Positions 1 to 8,672 of a DNA stretch of 64,000 nt are shown here, one piece after another. The position numbers and the translations under genes were made by a program. The stretch is from Pseudobutyrivibrio sp. UBA3626 (lineage in GTDB: Bacteria > Bacillota > Clostridia > Lachnospirales > Lachnospiraceae): positions 211,423 through 275,422 of the forward strand of contig DFLF01000008.1 of assembly GCA_002373675.1 (NCBI GenBank). The letters run 5' to 3'. Each line of letters starts with the position of its first letter. Position 1 is the stretch's first letter. A model generated the notes under the pieces. It saw only the letters and a program-made list of their open reading frames with translations, had not been told where the DNA came from and searched no databases.

Positions 1-2164
1 TATGGATGAAATTAATAAATATTCCCCTAGTGAGCTTATATGTAATGAGGCTTTTATGCTAAGCTCTATAGATTTTGATGATATTAGATATCATTTTAAT
101 ACTGCAATATCTCCTCTTAATAATTATTATTTTGAAGAACATTCATCTAATGATGCGCTTACCAGTCACTTTAAGGTGGATAGTATAAAGTCTCTGGGGT
201 TATCTGATTTTCAAGTGGGGTCTGTTAGTGCTGGTGGACTTCTTTCATACCTGATAGAGACTCAGAAATCTAACCTTAACCAGTTGAATAATATTAAGAC
301 ATATATATGTGGTAATTATATGCTTCTTGATACATCAACAAGAAGAAATCTTGAACTGTGTGAGACTTTAAGAGATAAAGAGAAGAAAGGTTCACTATTA
401 TGGGTTCTTGATAAGACCAAATCAGCTATGGGTGCAAGAACACTAAGACGATTTGTAGAGCAACCTCTTGTGAACCCAAGGGATATTAATAATCGTCTTG
501 ATGTTATTAGTGAATTAAATGCAGATATCATTAATAGAGAAGAGATAAGAGAATATCTTAATGCTGTATATGATTTGGAACGTCTTATTACAAGAGTATC
601 TTATGAAACGGCTAATCCAAGAGACTTAATAGCTCTTAAGAATACAATTAAAGTTATACCGGGGATAAAATCATTAATTAAAGATTATAAGTCTGAATTA
701 TTTCGGAAAATGTATACAGAACTTGACGAATTAAATGACATTTATAATCTTATTGATGAAACCATTGATGAAGATGAGCCACCTGTATCTGTTAGGGATG
801 GCGATATAATTAAGGATGGCTATAGTGAAGAAATTGATATGCTTAGAAAAGCCAAGACAGAAGGTAAGAACTGGCTTGCTTCACTTGCTGAAAAAGAACA
901 GAAGAAGACGGGTATAAAGAATCTTAAAATCAAATATAATAAGGTGTTTGGCTATTACCTTGATGTTACAAATTCGTATCTTGATCTTGTTCCGGATTAT
1001 TTTATTAGAAAACAGACCTTAGCTAATAGTGAAAGGTTTTTTACACCTGAACTAAAAGATTTGGAGAATAAGATACTTAATTCTCAGGACAAACTTCAAA
1101 GTATTGAATATGACATTTACAAGGGGGTAATTAAGACTATTAATGATAATATTGCAAGAATTCAGGATTCAGCCAAGATTCTTGCCTTGATTGACGTATT
1201 TACTTCCCTGTCTTACGTATCAGAGAAGAATCATTATGTTAGGCCAACATTAAATAGCAATGGATCTATTAGTATTAAAAGAGGACGCCATCCTGTAGTT
1301 GAGAAAATGATGGATGATAATTGTTTTGTTGATAACGATACCTTTCTGGATCTTAAGAATAATCGTGTGTCAATAATAACCGGTCCTAATATGGCTGGAA
1401 AATCAACTTATATGAGGCAGGTTGCACTTATTACCTTAATGGCTCAAATTGGCTGCTTTGTCCCTGCTGAATCTGCTGATATCAGTATTGTGGACAGGAT
1501 TTTTACTAGAGTTGGAGCTTCGGACGATTTGGCATCCGGGCAGTCAACTTTTATGGTGGAGATGAATGAAGTTGCAAATATATTACGAAATGCCACTTCT
1601 AATTCTCTTCTTATTCTTGATGAAATTGGACGTGGTACTTCAACATTTGACGGCCTTTCAATTGCTTGGGCTGTTGTTGAACATATAGCAAATCCTAAGC
1701 TTATTGGTGCAAAGACATTATTCGCAACTCATTATCACGAACTTACAGAATTAGAAGGTAAGCTTAGTGGAGTTAATAATTATTGTATTGCTGTTAAAGA
1801 AAATGGCGATAATATTGTATTTATAAGAAAGATAGTCAAAGGTGGCGCCGATAAGAGTTATGGTATACAGGTTGCAAAGCTTGCAGGAGTTCCGGATTCT
1901 GTAATTGATAGAGCAAAAGAGATTATTGAAGAATTAGTGGAAAATGATATTGCAGATATTGCAAAATCTATAACGGTAAAATCTAAAGCTTCTAAGGTTG
2001 AAAAGATGGATGAAATTGATATGTCACAAATGTCTATGTTTGATACCGTAAAAGATGAAGATATAATAAGTGAACTTCGGGAAATCAATGTTAATAATCT
2101 AACACCTGTTGAAGCAATGAACAAATTAGATGAATTGTCTAATAAAGTAAGGAATAGATGGTAG
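1..2164 (+). CDS. mutS: DNA mismatch repair protein MutS (5' end cut by window)
   Basis: MutS recognises mismatched DNA and recruits MutL in an ATP-dependent way. The reading frame is open to the left edge and 720 residues are visible. The family is usually about 870 residues, so most of the N-terminal mismatch-binding domain lies outside the window and the ATG at position 2 is probably internal. The ATPase domain shows the Walker A loop GPNMAGKST near visible residue 461 and Walker B LLILDEIGRGTSTFDG near residue 537. The C-terminus carries QMSMF, which fits a sliding-clamp binding motif. The next gene, mutL, starts one base after the stop codon, so the two are surely co-transcribed. Confidence 0.97.
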   Translation, partial: MDEINKYSPSELICNEAFMLSSIDFDDIRYHFNTAISPLNNYYFEEHSSNDALTSHFKVDSIKSLGLSDFQVGSVSAGGLLSYLIETQKSNLNQLNNIKTYICGNYMLLDTSTRRNLELCETLRDKEKKGSLLWVLDKTKSAMGARTLRRFVEQPLVNPRDINNRLDVISELNADIINREEIREYLNAVYDLERLITRVSYETANPRDLIALKNTIKVIPGIKSLIKDYKSELFRKMYTELDELNDIYNLIDETIDEDEPPVSVRDGDIIKDGYSEEIDMLRKAKTEGKNWLASLAEKEQKKTGIKNLKIKYNKVFGYYLDVTNSYLDLVPDYFIRKQTLANSERFFTPELKDLENKILNSQDKLQSIEYDIYKGVIKTINDNIARIQDSAKILALIDVFTSLSYVSEKNHYVRPTLNSNGSISIKRGRHPVVEKMMDDNCFVDNDTFLDLKNNRVSIITGPNMAGKSTYMRQVALITLMAQIGCFVPAESADISIVDRIFTRVGASDDLASGQSTFMVEMNEVANILRNATSNSLLILDEIGRGTSTFDGLSIAWAVVEHIANPKLIGAKTLFATHYHELTELEGKLSGVNNYCIAVKENGDNIVFIRKIVKGGADKSYGIQVAKLAGVPDSVIDRAKEIIEELVENDIADIAKSITVKSKASKVEKMDEIDMSQMSMFDTVKDEDIISELREINVNNLTPVEAMNKLDELSNKVRNRW

Positions 2165-2165
2165 T

Positions 2166-3977
2166 ATGTCAGATATATTATTATTAAGTCAGGATACAAT
2201 TGATAAGATTGCGGCAGGTGAAGTGGTTGAAAGACCATCTTCTGTTGTAAAGGAATTAGTAGAAAATGCTATTGATGCAAAAGCAAGCATTATCACTATT
2301 GAAATAAAAAAAGGTGGTACTTCTAAAATCCGTGTATCAGATAATGGAATTGGAATACCAGCCAATCAGGTTTCTATGGCATTTCTTCGTCATTCTACAA
2401 GTAAGATAAGAGATGTAAATGATTTAAATCTTATTAAATCGCTGGGATTTAGAGGCGAAGCATTATCTAGTATTGCTGCAGTTAGTCAGGTTGAACTGAT
2501 AACAAAGACGAAAGAGGAAGTCCTTGGTACGAGATATGTTATTGAAGGTGGGATTGAGAAGAATATTGAAGAAATTGGAGCTCCTAATGGTACGACATTT
2601 ATTGTAAGAAATCTATTCTATAATACATTACCCCGTCAGAAATTTTTGAAAAGTGCTAAGACAGAAGGTAATTATATTCATGATATTGTAGAAAAACTGG
2701 CTATATCACATCCTGAAATCGCATTTCAACTATCAATTGATGGTAAAACCAAAGTGTCTACAGTAGGAAGTTCAAAGTTAAAAGATTCTATATATCAGAT
2801 ATATGGGAAATCAATTACAAATAATATGCTTGAAATTGATGAGTCACTAGATGGTTACAGGCTATATGGATATATAGGGAATTCTGTTGTTTCAAGAGGA
2901 AATAGGAATTTTGAAAATACATTTATTAATAATAGATTTGTAAAGAGTAAACTCATATATTCAGCTATAGAAGAAGGGTATAAAGGATATCTTATGCAAC
3001 ATCAATATCCCTTCTGTTCACTTTTTATTGAAGTTGATACTAGAATCGTTGATGTAAATGTGCATCCAACTAAGTTGGAAGTTAGAATAGACGACTCTGC
3101 TTTCCTAAGCAAATTTATAACAGAGAGCATATATAACAGATTACATCTTATAGAGGATATTAGAGAGGAGACTGTTTTTGCACCTTCTGTAAGAGAATCA
3201 CAAGTAGAAGAATCTGGGATAGAAGAATCAAGTGTAGAAGAAAAAATAGATGAGCCTGCCTTTATAGAACCATATGAAGAAAAGAAATATGAAGAAGTAA
3301 AAAAGAAGGCTGATGATGTTATAAGTAAAATTACAAGAGAAGAAGAAATTAGAGAGAAAGAAGGTTATAATCAGCTTTCTTTTCTATCAGAAGAAGCAAA
3401 GACAAACCATAGAATAATAGGACAGTTATTCGATACATATTGGCTTGTGGAATTTGGTGATAGTCTCTATATTATTGATCAACATGCTGCACATGAGAAG
3501 GTATTGTATGAAAAGACATTAGAGCTTCTTGAAAGTAAGGAAATGTCGTCGCAGACTGTATCTCCCCCTGTAATTGTGACATTGTCTTCTAGAGAAGAAG
3601 CATTTCTTAATGATAATATGGATTCTTTTACTGATCTTGGATATAAGATTGAACACTTTGGTGGCAAAGAATACGCTATTAGTGCTATACCTTATAATAT
3701 ATTTGGTATTGATGAGAAAGCCTTGTTTCTTGATATGATGTCAGATTGTGCAGATATTAACAAGACGGATAATAAGAAACTTCTTCTTGAAAAGATTGCT
3801 TCAATGTCATGTAAAGCTGCTGTTAAAGGTAATATGAGATTATCTTTTGAAGAGTCTAATAAGTTGATAGATGATTTGATGAAGCTTGATAATCCATTTC
3901 ACTGTCCTCATGGAAGACCAACAATTATTAAGATGACAAAGCATGAATTAGAGAAGAAATTTAGAAGAATTGTATAG
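2166..3977 (+). CDS. mutL: DNA mismatch repair endonuclease MutL
   Basis: MutL couples mismatch recognition by MutS to strand incision. The 603-residue product begins with a GHKL ATPase domain showing ELVENAIDA, DNGIGI and GFRGEAL. A charged Glu-rich linker lies around residues 335-395. The C-terminal domain has DQHAAHEKVLYE near residue 437, the metal-binding motif of nicking MutL proteins found in bacteria without MutH. It also has SCKAAVKG and CPHGRPT, expected for the same site. QLSFL near residue 402 resembles a clamp-binding peptide. The start is 1 bp after mutS and the stop is 2 bp before miaA, giving a tight mutS-mutL-miaA operon. Confidence 0.97.
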   Translation: MSDILLLSQDTIDKIAAGEVVERPSSVVKELVENAIDAKASIITIEIKKGGTSKIRVSDNGIGIPANQVSMAFLRHSTSKIRDVNDLNLIKSLGFRGEALSSIAAVSQVELITKTKEEVLGTRYVIEGGIEKNIEEIGAPNGTTFIVRNLFYNTLPRQKFLKSAKTEGNYIHDIVEKLAISHPEIAFQLSIDGKTKVSTVGSSKLKDSIYQIYGKSITNNMLEIDESLDGYRLYGYIGNSVVSRGNRNFENTFINNRFVKSKLIYSAIEEGYKGYLMQHQYPFCSLFIEVDTRIVDVNVHPTKLEVRIDDSAFLSKFITESIYNRLHLIEDIREETVFAPSVRESQVEESGIEESSVEEKIDEPAFIEPYEEKKYEEVKKKADDVISKITREEEIREKEGYNQLSFLSEEAKTNHRIIGQLFDTYWLVEFGDSLYIIDQHAAHEKVLYEKTLELLESKEMSSQTVSPPVIVTLSSREEAFLNDNMDSFTDLGYKIEHFGGKEYAISAIPYNIFGIDEKALFLDMMSDCADINKTDNKKLLLEKIASMSCKAAVKGNMRLSFEESNKLIDDLMKLDNPFHCPHGRPTIIKMTKHELEKKFRRIV

Positions 3978-3979
3978 AT

Positions 3980-4909
3980 ATGGATAAATTAATTGTACTT
4001 ACAGGGCCTACTGCTGTAGGTAAAACTGAACTTTCTATAAAATTAGCAAATAAAATCAATGGTGAAATCATATCTGCTGATTCTATTCAAGTATATAAGA
4101 ATCTTGATATTGGAAGTGCCAAAATAACTATAGAAGAGATGCAAAATGTTAAGCATTATCTGGTTGATGTTCTAAACCCTACTGAAGATTTTAATATTTA
4201 TATATTTAAAGAAATGGCGAAAAAAGCAATAAAAGAGATTCAAGCTAAGGGTAAGATTCCAATAATAGTTGGTGGAACAGGATTCTATATTCAATCTGTT
4301 ATCTATGACATTTCCTTTAGTAAAGAAGATAATTCAATAATTAGAGAAGAGCTAGAACAAATAGCAAGAATTAAAGGAAATGAATTTCTTCATAATGAAT
4401 TAAAGAAAATCGATAAAGTATCAGCAGAAAAAATCCATCCTAATAATGTCAAACGAATAATTAGAGCAATCGAGTATTATAAGCTTAATAACAGACCGAT
4501 TTCTCAACATAACGAGGAAGAGTCGATTAAAGAAGCTGTATTTAATACTAAGTACTTCGTGCTTAATGACAAGCGAGAATTGCTTTATGATAGAATCGAC
4601 AGAAGAGTTGATAAGATGATAGAACTTGGCCTTGTGGATGAAGTCAAATCCCTTATGGATAGTGGCCTTGATTCTACTTATAACTCTATGCAGGGAATAG
4701 GGTATAAAGAAATCATTGAATATCTTGATGGTAAATGCACTTTAGACGAGGCAATTAATAATATTAAGAAGAATACCAGACATTTTGCCAAAAGACAGCT
4801 TACCTGGTTTAGACGAGAGCAAAATGTTAATTGGATAGAAAAATACCAATATGATTATGATGATGAAAGGATTCTATCGAAAATGATAGAGGTAATAGAA
4901 AATGACTGA
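3980..4909 (+). CDS. miaA: tRNA dimethylallyltransferase MiaA
   Basis: MiaA transfers a dimethylallyl group to A37 of tRNAs that read codons starting with U. The 309-residue length is normal for the family. The P-loop GPTAVGKTELS is at residues 8-18, and the substrate-binding segment VGGTGFYIQSV follows near residue 95. The C-terminal part has KKNTRHFAKRQLTWFRR, typical of the tRNA-binding region. Its last 8 bases overlap the next gene, so translation is probably coupled. Placement directly after mutL is common in Gram-positive genomes. Confidence 0.96.
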   Translation: MDKLIVLTGPTAVGKTELSIKLANKINGEIISADSIQVYKNLDIGSAKITIEEMQNVKHYLVDVLNPTEDFNIYIFKEMAKKAIKEIQAKGKIPIIVGGTGFYIQSVIYDISFSKEDNSIIREELEQIARIKGNEFLHNELKKIDKVSAEKIHPNNVKRIIRAIEYYKLNNRPISQHNEEESIKEAVFNTKYFVLNDKRELLYDRIDRRVDKMIELGLVDEVKSLMDSGLDSTYNSMQGIGYKEIIEYLDGKCTLDEAINNIKKNTRHFAKRQLTWFRREQNVNWIEKYQYDYDDERILSKMIEVIEND

Positions 4910-6194
4910 TTTGTATGAACAATATAAACAATTTAACATTTCCAGAAATGTATATGATTATTGTGAAAAAATCCTTGATTCTTTAGAAGAAAGATTCAAG
5001 GCTATTGATAATAGAGCAGAATATAACCAGCTTAAAGTACTTAAAGCAATGCAGGATGCCAAAGTATCTGTAGAATGTTTTAACTCTTCAACTGGCTATG
5101 GATATGGTGATATAGGAAGAGACAAATTAGAAGAGGTATATAAGAATGTATTTAAGGGGGAGGATGCGCTTGTAAGACCACAGATTACATGTGGAACTCA
5201 TGCATTAGCTCTTGCTCTTATGAGTAATCTTAGACCTGGGGATGAACTTCTAAGTCCTGTAGGTAAACCATATGACACATTAGAAGAGGTGATTGGGATT
5301 CGAGAATCGAAAGGGTCCTTATCTGAGTATAATATTTCCTATAGACAGGTTGATTTAATTAACGACAAAGATTTCGACTACGAAGGCATAAAAAATGCTA
5401 TCAATGATAAGACGAAGCTTGTTACTATTCAAAGAAGTAAAGGTTATGCCACAAGACCAAGTTTTGGCGTAGATGAAATAGGAAAGCTGATTAAATTCAT
5501 TAAAGATATAAAACCTGAAGTAATAGTAATGGTTGATAATTGTTATGGAGAATTTGTAGAGGACAAAGAACCCCTAGAAGTTGGCGCTGATATGATTGTA
5601 GGTTCTCTGATTAAGAATCCGGGTGGCGGACTTGCGCCAATTGGCGGATATATTGTTGGTAAGAAGGAATGCATTGAAAATGCTTCATACAGGCTTACAT
5701 CTCCAGGACTTGGTAAAGAAGTTGGTGCCTCTCTTAATGTTATATCTTCTCTGTATCAGGGGCTTTTTCTTGCTCCTTGTGTTACCGCAAGTGCTCTTAA
5801 AGGTGCAATTTTTGCTGCAAATGTATATGAAAGCTTAGGATATAATGTATTCCCTAAAGCTAATGATATAAGGCATGACATAATACAGGCAATTGAACTT
5901 AGAGAAGAAAAAGCTCTTCTTGAATTCTGCAAAGGAATTCAATATGCAGCACCTGTTGACAGCTTCGTTACGCCAGAACCCTGGGATATGCCGGGGTATG
6001 ATTCCAAAGTTATTATGGCTGCCGGTGCTTTTATATCAGGCTCATCAATTGAGCTTAGTGCTGATGGTCCGCTAAAACCTCCTTATAATGTGTATTTTCA
6101 AGGGGGGCTTACATGGCCACATGTTAGATTCGGGATTATTAATTCACTACAAAAATTACACGACGCGAATCTTGTTATAGATAGCAGGTTGTGA
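4902..6194 (+). CDS. Aluminium-resistance / methionine gamma-lyase family PLP protein
   Basis: The 430-residue product matches the family often annotated as aluminium resistance protein or methionine gamma-lyase family protein (YnbB-like), a fold-type I PLP enzyme group of uncertain substrate. Visible signatures are GYGYGDIGRDKLEEVYK near residue 67, a PLP-site-like stretch QITCGTHALALALMSNL near residue 90, and GSLIKNPGGGLAPIGGYI near residue 230, where Lys is the likely Schiff-base residue. It overlaps the end of miaA by 8 bp and has GAGG about 9 bases ahead of its ATG. The real reaction cannot be decided from sequence; aluminium resistance is a historical name. Confidence 0.85.
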   Translation: MTDLYEQYKQFNISRNVYDYCEKILDSLEERFKAIDNRAEYNQLKVLKAMQDAKVSVECFNSSTGYGYGDIGRDKLEEVYKNVFKGEDALVRPQITCGTHALALALMSNLRPGDELLSPVGKPYDTLEEVIGIRESKGSLSEYNISYRQVDLINDKDFDYEGIKNAINDKTKLVTIQRSKGYATRPSFGVDEIGKLIKFIKDIKPEVIVMVDNCYGEFVEDKEPLEVGADMIVGSLIKNPGGGLAPIGGYIVGKKECIENASYRLTSPGLGKEVGASLNVISSLYQGLFLAPCVTASALKGAIFAANVYESLGYNVFPKANDIRHDIIQAIELREEKALLEFCKGIQYAAPVDSFVTPEPWDMPGYDSKVIMAAGAFISGSSIELSADGPLKPPYNVYFQGGLTWPHVRFGIINSLQKLHDANLVIDSRL

Positions 6195-6259
6195 TACAAT
6201 TTAACCTAGGTTTGTGTGTTTTTTAGGCAGATATGTCTATTGAAGGGAGATATTAATAA

Positions 6260-7273
6260 ATGAGTAATGCTTATGGAATTGATTTGGGAACAAGCTATTT
6301 GAAAATATATGATAATTCCTCAGATACTGTTCTTAATACCAGTAATACAATTGCAGTAATAGACGGTAATCAAATGTATGCATATGGTGATGATGCTTAT
6401 TCTATGTATGAGAAGGCGCCAGATAATATTGATGTTTCATTTCCAATATCATGTGGCGTAATAGCAGATTTTGATAATATGCAGACAATGGTATTTAAGA
6501 TATTAGAGTCTGATCTCAATGCCAGACTTAAGAATTCTGATATTATAATCGCTGTTCCAACTGATATTACAGAAGTTGAGAAGAAGGCTTTTCAAGATCT
6601 GTTCTTAAAGTCCAAGACTAAGGTTAAAAATGTCAAATTATGTGAGAAACCAATTGCTGACGCTCTTGGAATAGGTCTCGATGTTACAGAACCAACAGGT
6701 GTAATGGTAGTTGATATAGGTGGTGATACCACAGAAATATCTGTTATTTCTCTTGGTGGTCTTGTGCAGACGCAGCTTCTTGAATTTGGAGGTAATCTCT
6801 TAGACGAATCTATTGTTACTCATCTTAAGAGAAAATACAATTTGCTCATAGGTAAGAAGACTGCAAAACAATTAAAAGAAAACATTGGCTGTGCAAAGAA
6901 GGGCAAAGAAGAGAAGATGACAATTGTTGGAAGGAATGTTGTAAGCGGTCTTCCAATAGAATTTGAAGTTGATTCTGATACTATATTTGAAGGAATCAAG
7001 ACAGAACTTTCCAATATTTGTTCTGCTGTAAAAAGAGCCTTAGAGAAGGTTCCGCCAGAACTTGCCAAAGATATTGTTCATTCTGGTATTTACCTTACAG
7101 GTGGTGGTTCTAATCTGGATTCTCTTGCGGAGTTTTTTAATGAAGAGACCAACATTGATGTGATAGTTTGTGAAGATAGTTCAGAGACTGTTGCTAAAGG
7201 ACTTAACAGAGTTGCATCTGATCCTAAGTTTTCTAAATTTGGTTTTGAAATGCATACAAGAATATTTGGTTAA
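6260..7273 (+). CDS. mreB: Rod-shape determining protein MreB/Mbl
   Basis: This is a bacterial actin that positions the elongasome along the inner face of the membrane. The 337-residue length is normal. The actin-fold nucleotide motifs are present: phosphate-1 GIDLGTSYLKIYD at residues 5-17, phosphate-2 VVDIGGDTTEIS near residue 152, and the adenosine motif YLTGGGSNLDSLAEFF near residue 278. A GGGAG-like ribosome site lies 9 bases before the ATG. It heads mreB-mreC-mreD-PBP2-minC-rodA, after a 65-bp gap from the previous gene where a promoter could sit. Sequence alone does not separate MreB from its paralogue Mbl. Confidence 0.93.
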   Translation: MSNAYGIDLGTSYLKIYDNSSDTVLNTSNTIAVIDGNQMYAYGDDAYSMYEKAPDNIDVSFPISCGVIADFDNMQTMVFKILESDLNARLKNSDIIIAVPTDITEVEKKAFQDLFLKSKTKVKNVKLCEKPIADALGIGLDVTEPTGVMVVDIGGDTTEISVISLGGLVQTQLLEFGGNLLDESIVTHLKRKYNLLIGKKTAKQLKENIGCAKKGKEEKMTIVGRNVVSGLPIEFEVDSDTIFEGIKTELSNICSAVKRALEKVPPELAKDIVHSGIYLTGGGSNLDSLAEFFNEETNIDVIVCEDSSETVAKGLNRVASDPKFSKFGFEMHTRIFG

Positions 7274-7282
7274 AGGATAATT

Positions 7283-8158
7283 ATGAGAAGAAAGAATCGT
7301 AATAGAATACCTAGCAAAATAATATTGGCTGTTATGGTACTTGTTTGTATAATTCTTCTATTTACAAGTTATGTTGTGAATTTTACAAGCGGTCCAATTC
7401 ATACAATAGCAAATTATCTATTCGTACCTATGCAAAAGGGAATAGATTATGTGGGAAATACACTTTTCCTTAATTCAGAAGAAAGTAAGACCAAGGAAGA
7501 ACTTCTTGCTGAAAATGAAGAATTAAGAATAAAGGTAAATGAACTTACAGATCAGGTTAATAATATGGAGCTTTCACAAAATGAATTAGAACAGCTTCAG
7601 CAATTATATAAATTAGATCAATTGTATGGTAATTATGAGAAGACTGGTGCTCGTATAATTGCCAAGAATACAAGTAACTGGTTTAATTCATTTACAATTA
7701 ATAAAGGTAGTTCAGATGGTATAGAAGTAGACATGAATGTTATTGCAGGTTCCGGACTTGTTGGTATTGTAACTGATGTAGGGACTCATTATTCTATAGT
7801 TCGTGCAATCATAGATGATACTTCATCCGTATCTAGCCTTATTACATCAACTAATGATAATTGTATTGTGTCAGGTTCATTAAAAGATATGACTAATGAC
7901 AATATGATTCTTCTTAGCAATCTGGAAGATGCTAATGATGCAGTTAAAGCAGGTGATTCTGTTGTTACATCTAATATTTCTGATAAGTATCTGCCAGGAC
8001 TGCTTATTGGATATGTGACAAGCGTGTCAGACGATGATAATCATCTTACGAAATCAGGCAAGATTACTCCTGTTGTTGATTTTAAACATCTTCAGGACGT
8101 ATTAGTAATTACTACAAAGAAGGAGACTGGCGATGTTGGAGTGGAAACCTCTAATTAA
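7283..8158 (+). CDS. mreC: Rod-shape determining protein MreC
   Basis: MreC is a bitopic membrane protein that organises the periplasmic side of the elongasome. The 291-residue product has a basic N-terminus (RRKNRNRIPSK), one membrane segment at about residues 13-32, then a coiled coil at about residues 70-110 (ELLAENEELRIKVNELTDQV). The rest is the beta-rich MreC domain, with VIAGSGLVGIV near residue 155. It begins 9 bp after mreB and its last 26 bases overlap the start of mreD. No unusual feature was seen. Confidence 0.95.
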   Translation: MRRKNRNRIPSKIILAVMVLVCIILLFTSYVVNFTSGPIHTIANYLFVPMQKGIDYVGNTLFLNSEESKTKEELLAENEELRIKVNELTDQVNNMELSQNELEQLQQLYKLDQLYGNYEKTGARIIAKNTSNWFNSFTINKGSSDGIEVDMNVIAGSGLVGIVTDVGTHYSIVRAIIDDTSSVSSLITSTNDNCIVSGSLKDMTNDNMILLSNLEDANDAVKAGDSVVTSNISDKYLPGLLIGYVTSVSDDDNHLTKSGKITPVVDFKHLQDVLVITTKKETGDVGVETSN

Positions 8159-8672
8159 AAAGATTGTTATTATTGCTTTAACAATTATAGTATGTTATTT
8201 GCTCCAGACATGTATCTTTTCTCACCTTTCTCTTGCAAATGTGACACCTAATCTATTAGTTATCGTCACATCTTCTTTTGGATTTATGAGAGGCAGGAAA
8301 GATGGCATGTTTGTTGGCTTTTTCTGTGGCCTGCTACTTGATTTGAGCGCAGGCACTTATTTTGGAATGTATGCTTTGATATTTCTACTTATTGGATATC
8401 TTAATGGATTGTTCTCTAAATTATTCTATGGAGATGACATTAAGCTTCCAATTGTATTAATAGCTGTTAGCGATCTGTTATATTCATTTGTTGTATATAT
8501 TGTACTTTTCCTTGTTAAAGGTAAATTTGACTTCCTGTTTTATTTAAGGGCTGTAATATTACCGGAAGTTGTATATACAATGCTTGTTAGTATATTTTTG
8601 TATTTGATATTATATAAACTTAATTTACTTATAGATAAAGAAGATAAAAGGAGCCATAGTAGGTTTGTTTGA
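8133..8672 (+). CDS. mreD: Rod-shape determining protein MreD
   Basis: MreD is a small integral membrane partner of MreC. The 179-residue protein is almost wholly hydrophobic, with about five membrane segments and the family-like stretch GRKDGMFVGFFCGLLLDL near residue 49. The ATG lies inside the end of mreC and is preceded by AAGGAG with a 7-base gap, which supports this start despite the 26-bp overlap. The stop overlaps the TTG start of the PBP2 gene by 8 bp, so mreC, mreD and PBP2 are translationally linked. Confidence 0.92.
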   Translation: MLEWKPLIKKIVIIALTIIVCYLLQTCIFSHLSLANVTPNLLVIVTSSFGFMRGRKDGMFVGFFCGLLLDLSAGTYFGMYALIFLLIGYLNGLFSKLFYGDDIKLPIVLIAVSDLLYSFVVYIVLFLVKGKFDFLFYLRAVILPEVVYTMLVSIFLYLILYKLNLLIDKEDKRSHSRFV